This document shows, in pieces, positions 1 through 9,327 of a DNA stretch of 27,665 bases. Position 1 is the stretch's first letter. Each line of letters begins with the position of its first letter. The position numbers and the translations under genes were made by a program. The notes beneath the pieces were generated by a model. The model was not told where the DNA came from, searched no databases, and saw nothing but the letters and a program-made list of their open reading frames with translations. Origin of the DNA: Saccoglossus kowalevskii (lineage: Eukaryota > Hemichordata > Enteropneusta > Harrimaniidae); assembly GCF_000003605.2 (NCBI RefSeq), contig NW_003130563.1, positions 1-27,665 of the forward strand, read 5' to 3'.

Positions 1-16
1 TGCTTGTATATTTAAC
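1..16 (+). repeat. Partial unit at the left window edge
   Basis: These 16 bases match the last bases of every complete unit, immediately before the phase mark (for example 943-958). The array therefore continues to the left of the window. Confidence 0.9.
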
Positions 17-958
17 CTAAGTCATTGGCACGACACTCCCGCAGTTAAATTTCGAAAACATTAAGTAAATGTCTCGAGAATGGATCATAAATAAGCAGAC
101 TATCACAATAGACCACAGGAAAATCGACGACAAACAGTGTACAAATTTGAGAAAAGCGATTGCAAAGTTGGTAGTTTCATTCGGGATTGTTACCTGTGAT
201 ATCATATTAACAAGTCCCATAGTTAAAAGTTCGAAAATGTGAAAACTATTTCCTAATTTGTTGTTAAATTACCGTAGTGTTGCTCAAACTATGTAGAGGT
301 CATAGGTCATTTTTAAAAGTCACTTTTGTAAGCGATATCGATTTTGAAGCTTTCAAAAACATGAAATAGCCGCCAATTCGGTTCAATTTCAAATAGTCCA
401 TGCAGCTGTGTTGTTAGGTGACGAACTCATGTTTAAAGTAAAGCGCAATCGGGAGTGGTTAGTACTTGCATGGGAAACTCACTGAGTAAACAAGCTGTTG
501 TTTTTTCTTTTTGTTTCATCACACGCATGGAAAAAATATAAGGCGACATTCATGCATTTTTTCTTACTGTGATGTCAATCATTTCTTGTAGAAAATCGTG
601 GAATTTTTGTATTTGTTTAATTAATGAAAAGTTTTAAAATTTCGTATTTTTTTAAATAACAAGTTGTTGGAGTCTGCAGGCACGTAGTGGGATTTATGCT
701 GTTAATACTCCGTGCAAAGTTGTTCAAAGTGATTGCAAAGTTGTGCAAAGTGTTTTCAAAGTTTATAGATGTATTTGTTTATATGACCTAAGTTGTTGGC
801 ATATAGAAACACGCAGTTGTAAAGTCAAGAAATTTAATAAAGGCCAGTTGAAATCAGCCTGTCGATGTTCACATGAGCTGACTGTAAACTGTTGGAAAAC
901 TGCATGCAAAGTTGGAAAAAGCGGTTGAAATGTTGGCGAAGTTGCTTGTATATTTAAC
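17..958 (+). repeat. Array unit 1, long form (942 bp)
   Basis: Complete long unit. It shares the GCGCAATCGGGAGTGG variant near 440 only with unit 3 and the rightmost unit 29. It has a private version of module C's lead-in (ACAAATTTGAGAAAAGCG near 140-158). Both recurrent small frames are open (+ at 743-928, - at 17-220). Confidence 0.96.
734..842 (+). repeat. Internal module A (reference copy)
   Basis: Starts TGCAAAGTTG and reaches GACCTAAG 51 bp later, then runs on through TTGGCA, CGCAGTT and a TTTAATAAA end. Base-by-base comparison of the first 59 positions with module B (using the common module A sequence) gives about 39 matches without a gap. It is one of three related segments inside each unit, the other two starting 171 and 369 bp downstream. 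Confidence 0.75.
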
Positions 959-1013
959 CTAAGTCATTGGCACGACACTCCCGCAGTTAAATTTCGAAAA
1001 CATTAAGTAAATG
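905..1013 (+). repeat. Internal module B (reference copy)
   Basis: Starts TGCAAAGTTG, with AACCTAAG at the same spacing as GACCTAAG in module A, then TTGGCA and CGCAGTTAAATTTCGAAAAC. The ordered shared blocks at equal spacing indicate an old internal duplication. Confidence 0.75.
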
Positions 1014-1102
1014 TCTTGAGAATGCCTCATAAATAAGCAGACTATCACAATAGACCACAGGAAAATCGACGAGAAACTGTGTACAAAGTTGTGTGAAGCG
1101 AT

Positions 1103-1180
1103 TGCAAAGTTGGTAGTTTCATTCGGGATTGTTACCAGTGATATCATATAAACAAGTCCCATAGTTAAAAGGTCGAAAAT
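1103..1180 (+). repeat. Internal module C (reference copy)
   Basis: Starts TGCAAAGTTG, like A and B. Its end (AGTTAAAAGGTCGAAAA in this unit, AGTTAAAAGTTCGAAAA in most units) resembles AGTTAAATTTCGAAAAC of module B. It is shorter and more diverged than A and B, so its membership is less certain. Confidence 0.55.
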
Positions 1181-1238
1181 TTGAAAACTAGTTCCTAATT
1201 TGTTGTTAAATTACCGTAGTGTTGCTCAAAGTATGTAG

Positions 1239-1251
1239 AGGTCATAGGTCA
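1239..1251 (+). promoter_or_regulatory. DR1-type direct repeat AGGTCA-T-AGGTCA (reference copy)
   Basis: Two perfect AGGTCA half-sites with one base between. This is the DR1 architecture recognised by RXR, HNF4, COUP-TF and PPAR-RXR class nuclear receptors in animals. It occurs at unit position 281 throughout. Intact copies start at 297, 1239, 2181, 3124, 4064, 4994, 5934, 6830, 7725, 8666, 9608, 11122, 12011, 12952, 13842, 15677, 16573, 17514, 18448, 19389, 20284, 21180, 22076, 23018, 23959, 25839 and 26774. Altered copies start at 10190, 14735, 24898 and 27546, all changed in the second half-site. The sequence match is certain; binding is unproven. Confidence 0.5.
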
Positions 1252-1478
1252 TTTTTAAATGGCACTTTTGCAAGCGATATCGATTTTGAAACTTTGAAAA
1301 ACATGAAATAGCCGCCAATTCTGTTCAATTTCAAATAGTCCATGCAGCTGTGTTGTTAGGTGACCAACTCATGTTTAAAGAAAAGCACAATCGGGCGTGG
1401 TTAGTACTTGCATGGGAGACTCACTGAGTAAAGAAGCTGTTGTTTTTTCTTTTTGTTTCATCACACGCACGGAAAAAA

Positions 1479-1484
1479 TATAAG
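1479..1484 (+). promoter_or_regulatory. TATA-like element (reference copy)
   Basis: TATAAG follows an A-run and precedes GCGACATTCATGCA; it is present in most units and reads GATATAAG in the right block. In AT-rich DNA such a hexamer is weak evidence alone. Its interest is that an AATAAA lies about 300 bp downstream on the same strand. Confidence 0.2.
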
Positions 1485-1654
1485 GCGACATTCATGCATT
1501 TTTTCTTACTGTGATGTCTATCATTTCTTGTAGAAAATCGTGGAATTTTTGTATTTGTTTAATTAATGAAAAGTTTTAAAATTTCGTATTTTTTTAAATA
1601 ACAAGTTGTTGGAGTCTGCAGGCACGTAGTGGGATTTATGCTGTTAATACTCCG

Positions 1655-1704
1655 TGCAAAGTTGTTCAAAGTGATTGCAAAGTTGTGCAAAGTGATTTCA
1701 AAGT
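1655..1704 (+). repeat. Internal 21-bp tandem repeat with CAAAGT every 10-11 bp (reference copy)
   Basis: Two 21-bp copies (1655-1675 and 1676-1696) and a partial third (1697-1704). Each full copy holds two CAAAGT motifs, starting at 1657, 1667, 1678, 1688 and 1699, so steps alternate 10, 11, 10, 11 (mean 10.5 bp). The same arrangement recurs in nearly every unit. Unit 29 has one copy fewer, showing that the 21-mer expands and contracts as a unit. In the + strand frame the copies read as a seven-residue CKVVQSD repeat. Confidence 0.9.
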
Positions 1705-1870
1705 GTTTAGATGTATTTGTTTATATGACCTAAGTTGTTGGCATATAGAAACACGCAGTTGTAAAGTCAAGAAATTTAATAAAGGCCAGTTGAAAGCAGC
1801 CTGTGGATGTTCACATGAGCTGACTGTAAACTGTTGGAAAACTGCGTGCAAAGTTGGAAAAAGCGGTTGA
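1685..1870 (+). other. Recurrent Cys-rich small open frame, probably not a gene (reference copy)
   Basis: A 61-codon frame with eight cysteines (RCIC, LSC, RSC, AACGC, NC, TAC). It starts inside the 21-bp repeat and spans modules A and the start of B. It recurs in most units, but in-frame stops occur in units 8, 17, 18 and 20, and frameshifts or fusions affect units 5, 14, 15, 19, 21 and 29. Many of the variants I read change an amino acid (Y/F, L/I, A/E, S/T). No signal peptide or known domain is visible. The openness is most simply explained by copying of one consensus. Confidence 0.2.
1778..1783 (+). promoter_or_regulatory. AATAAA hexamer (reference copy)
   Basis: A canonical AATAAA sits in module A of nearly every unit, followed within about 30 bp by GT-rich sequence (CTGTGGATGTTC). 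It could serve as a poly(A) signal if the + strand is transcribed. The hexamer lies inside the small + strand frame, which weakens the case that the frame is a gene. Confidence 0.25.
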
Positions 1871-1900
1871 AATGTTTGCGAAGTTGCTTATATATTTAAC

Positions 1901-2843
1901 CTAAGTCATTGGCACGACACTCCCGCAGTTAAATTTCGAAAACATTAAGTAAATGTCTCGAGAATGCCTCATAAATAAGCAGACTATCACAATAGTCCAC
2001 AGGAAAATCGACGACAAACTGTGTACAAAGTTGTGAAAAGCGATTGCAAAGTTGGTAGTTTCATTCGGGATTGTTACCTGTGATATCATATTAACAAGTC
2101 CCATAGTTAAAAGTTCGAAAATGTGAAAACTAGTTCCTAATTTGTTGTTAAATTACCGTAGTGTTGCTCAAACTATGTAGAGGTCATAGGTCATTTTTAA
2201 AAGGCACTTTTGCAAGCGATATCGATTTTGAAACTTTCAAAAACATGAAATAGCCGCCAATTCGGTTCAATTTCAAATAGTCCATGCAGCTGTGTTGTTA
2301 GGTGACCAACTCATGTTTAAAGTAAAGCGCAATCGGGAGTGGTTAGTACTTGCATGGGAAACTCACTGAGTAAATAAGTTGTTGTTTTTTCTTTTTGTTT
2401 CATCACACGCATGGAAAAAATATAAGGCGACATTCATGCATTTTTTCTTACTGTGATGTCAATCATTTTTTTTTGAAAAATCGCGGAATTTTTGTATTTG
2501 TTTAATTAATGAAAAGTTTTAAAAATTCGTATTTATTTAAAAAACAAGTTGTTGGTATTTGCAGGCACGTAGTGGGATTTATGCTGTTAATAATCCGTGC
2601 AAAAATGTTCAAAGTGATTGCAAAGTTGTGCAAAGTGATTTCAAAGTTTATAGATGTATTTGTATATATGACCTAAGTTGTTGGCATATAGAAACGCGCA
2701 CTTGTAAAGTCAAGAAATTTAATAAAGGCCAGTTGAAAGCAGCCTGTGGATGTTCACATGAGCTGACTGTAAACTGTTGGAAAACTGCGTGCAAAGTTGG
2801 AAAAAGCGGTTGAAATGTTGGCGAAGTTGCTTGTATATTTAAC
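1901..2843 (+). repeat. Array unit 3, long form (943 bp)
   Basis: Complete long unit. It resembles unit 1 over the GCGCAATCGGGAGTGG stretch near 2326. An expanded T run lies near 2466-2474. Its tail carries TAATCCGTGCAAAAATG (2591), shared with the fused unit 11 (10589) and unit 19 (17916). Confidence 0.96.
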
Positions 2844-3047
2844 CTAAGTCATTGGCACGACACTCCCGCAGTTAAATTTCGAAAACATTAAGTAAATGTC
2901 TCGAGAATGCCTCATAAATAAGCAGACTATCACAATAGACCACAGGAAAATCGACGACAAACTGTGTACAAAGTTGTGAAAAGCGATTGCAAAGTTGGTA
3001 GTTTCATTCGGGATTGTTACCTGTGATATCATATAAACAAGTCCCAT
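2844..3047 (-). other. Recurrent hydrophobic small open frame, probably not a gene (reference copy)
   Basis: A 67-codon frame on the - strand with a hydrophobic stretch (IFLWSIVIVCLFM) that could look like a membrane segment. It is open in 23 units. In units 12, 16, 21, 22 and 23 a G-to-T change on the + strand turns a TAC codon into TAA; in unit 28 two extra T shift it; in the fused unit 11 and unit 30 part is deleted. No family is recognised and no promoter is evident on this strand. Confidence 0.15.
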
Positions 3048-3783
3048 AGTTAAAAGTTCGAAAATGTGAAAACTAGTTCCTAATTTGTTGTTAAATTACC
3101 GTAGTGTTGCTCAAAGTATGTAGAGGTCATAGGTCATTTTTAAATGGCACTTTTGCAAGCGATATCGATTTTGAAACTTTGAAAAACATGAAATAGCCGC
3201 CAATTCGGTTCAATTTCAAATAGTCCATGCAGCTGTGTTGTTAGGTGAACAACTCATGTTTAAAGTAAAGCACAATCGGGCGTGGTTATTACTTGCATGC
3301 GAGACTCACTGAGAAAACAATCTGTTGTTTTTACTTTTTGTTTCATCACACACACGGAAAAAATATAAGGCGACATTCATGCATTTTTTCTTACTGTGAT
3401 GTCAATCATTTCTTGTGAAAATCGTGGAATTTTTGTATTTGTTTAATTAATGAAAAGTTTTAAAATTTCGTGTTTTTTTAAAAACAAGTGGTTGGGGTCT
3501 GCAGGCACGTAGTGGGATTTATGCTGTTAATACTCCGTGCAAAGTTGTTCAAAGTGATTGCAAAGTTGTGCAAAGTGATTTCAAAGTTTTTAGATGTATT
3601 TGTTTATATGACCTAAGTTGTTGGCATATAGAAACACGCCGTTGTAAAGTCAAGAAATTTAATAAAGGCCAGTTGAAAGCAGCCTGTGGATGTTCACATG
3701 AGCTGACTGTAAACTGTTGGAAAACTGCGTGCAAAGTTGGAAAAAGCGGTTGAAATGTTGGCGAAGTTGCTTGTATATTTAAC
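2844..3783 (+). repeat. Array unit 4, long form (940 bp)
   Basis: Complete long unit. Private changes include GTGAACAACTC near 3245 and TTATTACTTGCATGCGAG near 3285. Both small frames are open. Confidence 0.96.
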
Positions 3784-4713
3784 CTAAGTCATTGGCACAA
3801 CACTCCCGCAGTTAAATTTCGAAAACATTAAGTAAATGTCTCGAGAATGCCTCATAAATAAGCAGACTATCACAATAGACCACAGGAAAATCGACGACAA
3901 ACTGTGTACAAAGTTGTGAAAAGCGATTGCAAAGTTGGTAGTTTCATTCGGGATTGTTACCTGTGATATCATATAAACAAGTCCCATAGTTAAAAGTTCG
4001 AAAATGTGAAAACTAGTTCCTAATTTGTTGTTAAATTACCGTAGTGTTGCTCAAAGTATGTAGAGGTCATAGGTCATTTTTAAATGGCACTTTTGCAAGC
4101 GATATCGATTTTGAAACTTTGAAAAACATGAAATAGCCGCCAATTCGGTTCAATTTCAAATAGTCCATGCAGCTGTGTTGTTAGGTGACCAACTCATGTT
4201 TAAAGTAAAGCATAATTGGGCGTGGTTAGTACTTGCATGGGAGACTCACTGAGTAAACAAGCTGTTGTTTTTTCTTTTTGTTTCATCACACGCACGGAAA
4301 AAATATAAGGCGACATTCATGCATTTTTTCTTACTGTGATGTCAATCATTTCTTGTGGAAAATCGTGGAATTTTTGTATTTGTTTAATTAATGAAAAGTT
4401 TTAAAATTTCGTATTTTTTTAAAAACAAGTTGTTGGAGTCTGCAGGCACGTAGTGGGATTTATGCTGTTAATACTCCGTGCAAAGTTGTTCAAAGTGATT
4501 GCAAAGTTGTGAAAAGTGATTTCAAAGTTTATAGATGTATTTGTTTATATGACCTAAGTTGTTGGCACATAGAAACACGCAGTTGTAAAATCAAGAAATT
4601 TAATAAAGGCCAGTTGAAAGCAGCCTGTGGATGTTCACATGAGCTGACTGTAAACTGCGTGCAAAGTTGGAAAAAGCGGTTGAAATGTTGGCGAAGTTGC
4701 TTGTATATTTAAC
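3784..4713 (+). repeat. Array unit 5, long form with 11-bp deletion (930 bp)
   Basis: Long form, but 11 bp are missing at 4656/4657, where AAACT is followed directly by GCGTG. Normal units have AAACTGTTGGAAAACTGCG, so the loss lies exactly between two AAACT copies. The deletion shifts the + strand small frame. Confidence 0.96.
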
Positions 4714-5653
4714 CTAAGTCATTGGCACGACACTCCCGCAGTTAAATTTCGAAAACATTAAGTAAATGTCTCGAGAATGCCTCATAAATAAGCAGACTAT
4801 CACAATAGACCACAGGAAAATCGACGACAAACTGTGTACAAAGTTGTGAAAAGCGATTGCAAAGTTGGCAGTTTCATTCGGGATTGTTACCTGTGATATC
4901 ATATAAACAAGTCCCATAGTTAAAAGTTCGAAAATGTGAAAACTAGTTGCCAATTTGTTGTGAAATTACCGTAGTGTTGCTCAAAGTATGTAGAGGTCAT
5001 AGGTCATTTTTAAATGGCACTTTTGCAAGCGATATCGATTTTGAAACTTTGAAAAACATGAAATAGCCGACAATTCGGATCAATTTCAAATAGTCCATGC
5101 AGCTGTGTTGTTAGGTGACCAACTCATGTTTAAAGTAAAGCACAATCGGGCGTGGTTAGTACTTGCATGGGAGACTCACTGAGAAAACATGCTGTTGTTT
5201 TTTCTTTTTGTTTCATCACACGCACGGAAAAAATATAAGGCGACATTCATGCATTTTTTCTTACTGTGATCAATCATTTCTTGTGGAAAATCGTGGAATT
5301 TTTGTATTTGTTTAATTAATGAAAAGTTTTAAAATTTCATATTTTTTTAAAAAACAAGTTTTTGGTGTTTGCAGGCACGTAGTGGGATTTATGCTGTTAA
5401 TACTCCGTGCAAAGTTGTTCAAAGTGATTGCAAAGTTGTGCAAAGTGATTTCAAAGTTTATAGATGTATTTGTTTATATGACCTAAGTTGTTGGCATATA
5501 GAAACACGCAGTTGTAAAGTCAAGAAATTTAATAAAGGCCAGTTGAAAGCAGCCTGTGGATGTTCACATGAGCTGACTGTAAACTGTTGGAAAACTGCGT
5601 GCAAAGTTGGAAAAAGCGGTTGAAATGTTGGCGAAGTTGCTTGTATATTTAAC
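4714..5653 (+). repeat. Array unit 6, long form (940 bp)
   Basis: Complete long unit. A 2-bp loss gives CTGTGATCAATC near 5264. Private substitutions include GCCGACAATTCGGATC near 5066. Confidence 0.96.
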
Positions 5654-6549
5654 CTAAGTCATTGGCACGACACTCCCGCAGTTAAATTTCGAAAACATTA
5701 AGTAAATGTCTCGAGAATGCCTCATAAATAAGCAGACTATCACAATAGACCACAGGAAAATCGACGACAAACTGTGTACAAAGTTGTGAAAAGCGATTGC
5801 AAAGTTGGTAGTTTCATTCGGGATTGTTACCTGTGGTATCATATAAACAAGTCCCATAGTTAAAAGGTCGAACATGTGAAAAACTAGTTCATAATTGTTG
5901 TTACATTACCGTAGTGTTGCTCAAAGTATGTAGAGGTCATAGGTCATTTTAAAATGGCACTTTTGCAAGCGATATCGATTTTGAAACTTTGAAAAACATG
6001 AAATAGCCGCCAATTCGGTTCAATTTCAAATAGTCCATGCAGCTGTGTTGTTAGGTGACCAACTCGTGTTTAAAGTAAAGCGCAATCGGGCGTGGTTAGT
6101 ACTTGCATGGGAGACTCACTGAGTAAAGAAGCTGTTGTTTTTTCTTTTTGTTTCATCACACGCACGGAAAAAATATAAGGCGACATTCATGCATTTTTTC
6201 TTACTGTGATGTCAATCATTTCTTGTGGAAAATCGTGGAATTTTTGTATTTGTTTAATTAATGAAAAGTTTTAAAATTTCGTATTTTTTTAAAAAACAAA
6301 CCGTGCAAATTTGTTCAAAGTGATTGCAAAGTTGTGCAACGTGTTTTCAAAGTTTATAGATGTATTTGTTTATATGACCTAAGTTGTTGGCATATAGAAA
6401 CACGCAGTTGTAAAGTCAAGAAATTTAATAAAGGCCAGTTGAAAGCAGCCTGTCGATGTTCACATGAGCTGACTGTAAACTGTTGGAAAACTGCATGCAA
6501 AGTTGGAAAAAGCGGTTGAAATGTTGGCGAAGTTGCTTGTATATTTAAC
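5654..6549 (+). repeat. Array unit 7, short form (896 bp)
   Basis: First short-form unit. The 46-bp block containing the CTGCAGGCACGTAG stretch is absent, with the junction at 6301/6302 (AACAAAC joined to CGTGC). A small cluster of private changes lies at 5878-5910. Confidence 0.95.
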
Positions 6550-7444
6550 CTAAGTCATTGGCACGACACTCCCGCAGTTAAATTTCGAAAACATTAAGTA
6601 AATGTCTCGAGAATGCCTCATAAATAAGCAGACTATCACAATAGACCACAGGAAAATCGACGAGAAACTGTGTACAAAGTTGTGTGAAGCGATTGCAAAG
6701 TTGGAAGTTTCATTCGGGATTGTTACCTGTGATATCATATAAACAAGTCCCATAGTTAAAAGGTCGAAAATTTGAAAACTAGTTCCTAATTTGTTGTTAA
6801 ATTACCGTAGTGTTGCTCAAAGTATGTAGAGGTCATAGGTCATTTTTAAATGGCACTTTTGCAAGCGATATCGATTTTGAAACTTTGAAAAACATGAAAT
6901 AGCCGCCAATTCTGTTCAATTTCAAATAGTCCATGCAGCTGTGTTGTTAGGTGACCAACTCATGTTTAAAGTAAAGCATAATTGGGCGTGGTTAGTACTT
7001 GCATGGGAGACTCACTGAGTAAACAAGCTGTTGTTTTTTCTTTTTGTTTCATAACACGCACGGAAAAAATATAAGGCGACATTCATGCATTTTTCTTACT
7101 GTGATGTCAATCATTTCTTGTGGAAAATCGCGGAATTTTTGTATTTGTTTAATTAATGAAAAGTTTTAAAATTTCGTATTTTTTTAAAAAACAAACCGTG
7201 CAAAGTTGTTCAAAGTGATTGCAAAGTTGTGCAAAGTGATTTCAAAGTTTATAGATGTATTTGTTTATATGACTTAAGTTGTTGGCATATAGAAACACGC
7301 AGTTGTAAAGTCAAGAAATTTGATAAAGGCCAGTTGAAAGCAGCCTGTGGATGATCACATGAGCTGACTGTAAACTGTTGGAAAACTGCGTGCAAAGTTG
7401 GAAAAAGCGGTTGAAATGTTGGCGAAGTTGCTTGTATATTTAAC
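6550..7444 (+). repeat. Array unit 8, short form (895 bp)
   Basis: Short form with junction at 7196/7197. The + strand small frame is interrupted by TGA at 7352-7354 (TGTTCA changed to TGATCA). Confidence 0.95.
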
Positions 7445-8385
7445 CTAAGTCATTGGCACGACACTCCCGCAGTTAAATTTCGAAAACATTAAGTAAATGT
7501 CTCGAGAATGCCTCATAAATAAGCAGACTATCACAATAGACCACAGGAAAATCGACGACAAACTGTGTACAAAGTTGTGAAAAGCGATTGCAAAGTTGGC
7601 AGTTTCATTCGGGATTGTTCCCTGTGATATCATATAAACAAGTCCCATAGTTAAAAGTTCGAAAATGTGAAAACTAGTTCCTAATTTGTTGTTAAATTAC
7701 CGTAGTGTTGCTCAAAGTATGTAGAGGTCATAGGTCATTTTTAAATGGCACTTTTGCAAGCGATATCGATTTTGAAACTTTGAAAAACATGAAATAGCCG
7801 CCAATTCGGTTCAATTTCAAATAGTCCATGCAGCTGTGTTGTTAGGTGACCAACTCATGTTTAAAGTAAAGCACAATCGGGCGTGGTTAGTACTTGCATG
7901 GGAGACTCACTGAGAAAAGAAGCTGTTGTTTTTTCTTTTTATTTCATCACACGCACGAAAAAAATATAAGGCGACATTCATGCATTTTTTCTTACTGTGA
8001 TGTCAATCATTTCTTGTGAAAAATCGTGGAATTTTTGTATTTGTTTAATTAATGAAAAGTTTTAAAATTTCGTATTTTTTTAAAAACAAGTTGTTTGTGT
8101 CTGCAGGCACGTAGTGGGATTTATGCTGTTAATACTCCGTGCAAAGTTGTTCAAAGTGATTGCAAAGTTGTGAAAAGTGATTTCAAAGTTTATAGATGTA
8201 TTTGTTTATATGACCTAAGTTGTTGGCATATAGAAACACGCAGTTGTAAAGTCAAGAAATTTAATAAAGGCCAGTTGAAAGCAGCCTGTGGATGTTCACA
8301 TGAGCTGACTGTAAACTGTTGGAAAACTGCGTGCAAAGTTGTAAAAAGCGGTTGAAATTTTGGCGAAGTTGCTTGTATATTTAAC
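7445..8385 (+). repeat. Array unit 9, long form (941 bp)
   Basis: Complete long unit. It has TTCCCTGTGATATC (7618), as in units 16-19. Its CTTTTTATTTCATC and GCACGAAAAAAATATA variants near 7933-7967 recur in unit 26 near 24167-24201. Confidence 0.96.
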
Positions 8386-9327
8386 CTAAGTCATTGGCAC
8401 GACACTCCCGCAGTTAAATTTCAAAAACATTAAGTAAATGTCTCGAGAATGCCTCATAAATAAGCAGACTATCACAATAGACCACAGGAAAATCGACGAG
8501 AAACTGTGTACAAAGTTGTGAGAAGCGATTGCAAAGTTGGTAGTTTCATTCGGGATTGTTACCTGTGATATCATATTAACAAGTCCCATAGTTAAAAGTT
8601 CGAAAATGTGAAAACTAGTTCCTAATTTGTTGTTAAATTACCGTAGTTTTGCTCAAACCATGTAGAGGTCATAGGTCATTTTTAAAAGGCACTCTTGCAA
8701 GCGATATCGATTTTGAAACTTTCAAAAACATGAAATAGTCGCCAATTCGGTTCAATTTCAAATAGTCCATGCAGCTGTGTTGTTAGGTGACCAACTCATG
8801 TTTAAAGTAAAGCACAATCGGGCGTGGTTAGTACTTGCATGGGAGACTCACTGAGAAAACAAGCTGTTGTTTTTTCTTTTTGTTTCATCACACGCACAGA
8901 AAAAATATAAGGCGACATTCATGCATTTTTTCTTACTGTGATGTCAATCATTTGTTTGTGAAAAATCGTGGAATGTTTGTATTTGTTTAATAAATGAAAA
9001 GTTTTAAAATTTCGTATTTTTTTAAAAACAAGTTGTTTGTGTCTGCATACACGTAGTGGGATTTATGCTGTTAATACTCCGTGCAAAGTTGTTCAAAGTG
9101 ATTGCAAAGTTGTGAAAAGTGATTTCAAAGTATATAGATGTATTTGTTTATATGACCTAAGTTGTTGGCACATAGAAACACGCAGTTGTAAAGTCAAGAA
9201 ATTTAATAAAGGCCAGTTGAAATCAGCCTGTCGATGTTCACATGAGCTGACTGTAAACTGTTGGAAAACTGCATGCAAAGTTGGAAAAAGCGGTTGAAAT
9301 GTTGGCGAAGTTGCTTGTATATTTAAC
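8386..9327 (+). repeat. Array unit 10, long form (942 bp)
   Basis: Complete long unit. It shares TTTCAAAAACATT, GAGAAGCG and GGCACTCTTGCAAG with unit 26 about 15.3 kb away. The CTGCAG site seen in other long units is changed to CTGCATACACG (near 9044). Confidence 0.96.

Larger units (their letters stand above)
959..1900 (+). repeat. Array unit 2, long form (942 bp)
   Basis: Complete long unit, used here as the reference for sub-feature positions. It shares GTGTGAAGCG (1091) and CCAATTCTG (1316) with unit 8, so parts of these two units have a common recent source. Confidence 0.96.

Noticed and set aside
1113-1128. CENP-B box
   Set aside because: Only seven of the nine essential bases fit (T, G, A and CGGG). 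A match this good is expected by chance more than once in a unit of this length, so it is not evidence for a centromere.
1441-1510. Poly(T) tracts as Pol III terminators or rho-independent terminators
   Set aside because: The T runs are not preceded by a GC-rich stem or by internal Pol III promoter boxes; they are part of the general AT-rich composition.
1585-1620. Intron acceptor (T-rich tract then CTGCAG) marking an exon start in each unit
   Set aside because: The tract before CTGCAG is mixed A, T and G rather than pyrimidine-rich, no conserved coding exon follows, and the 46-bp deletion removes it in nine units without visible consequence.
2877-3450. Five 8-bp palindromes per unit (TTTCGAAA, TCTCGAGA, AACTAGTT, CGATATCG, TTAATTAA)
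   Set aside because: About four 8-bp palindromes are expected by chance in 942 bp, so the number is not unusual. None forms a long stem.
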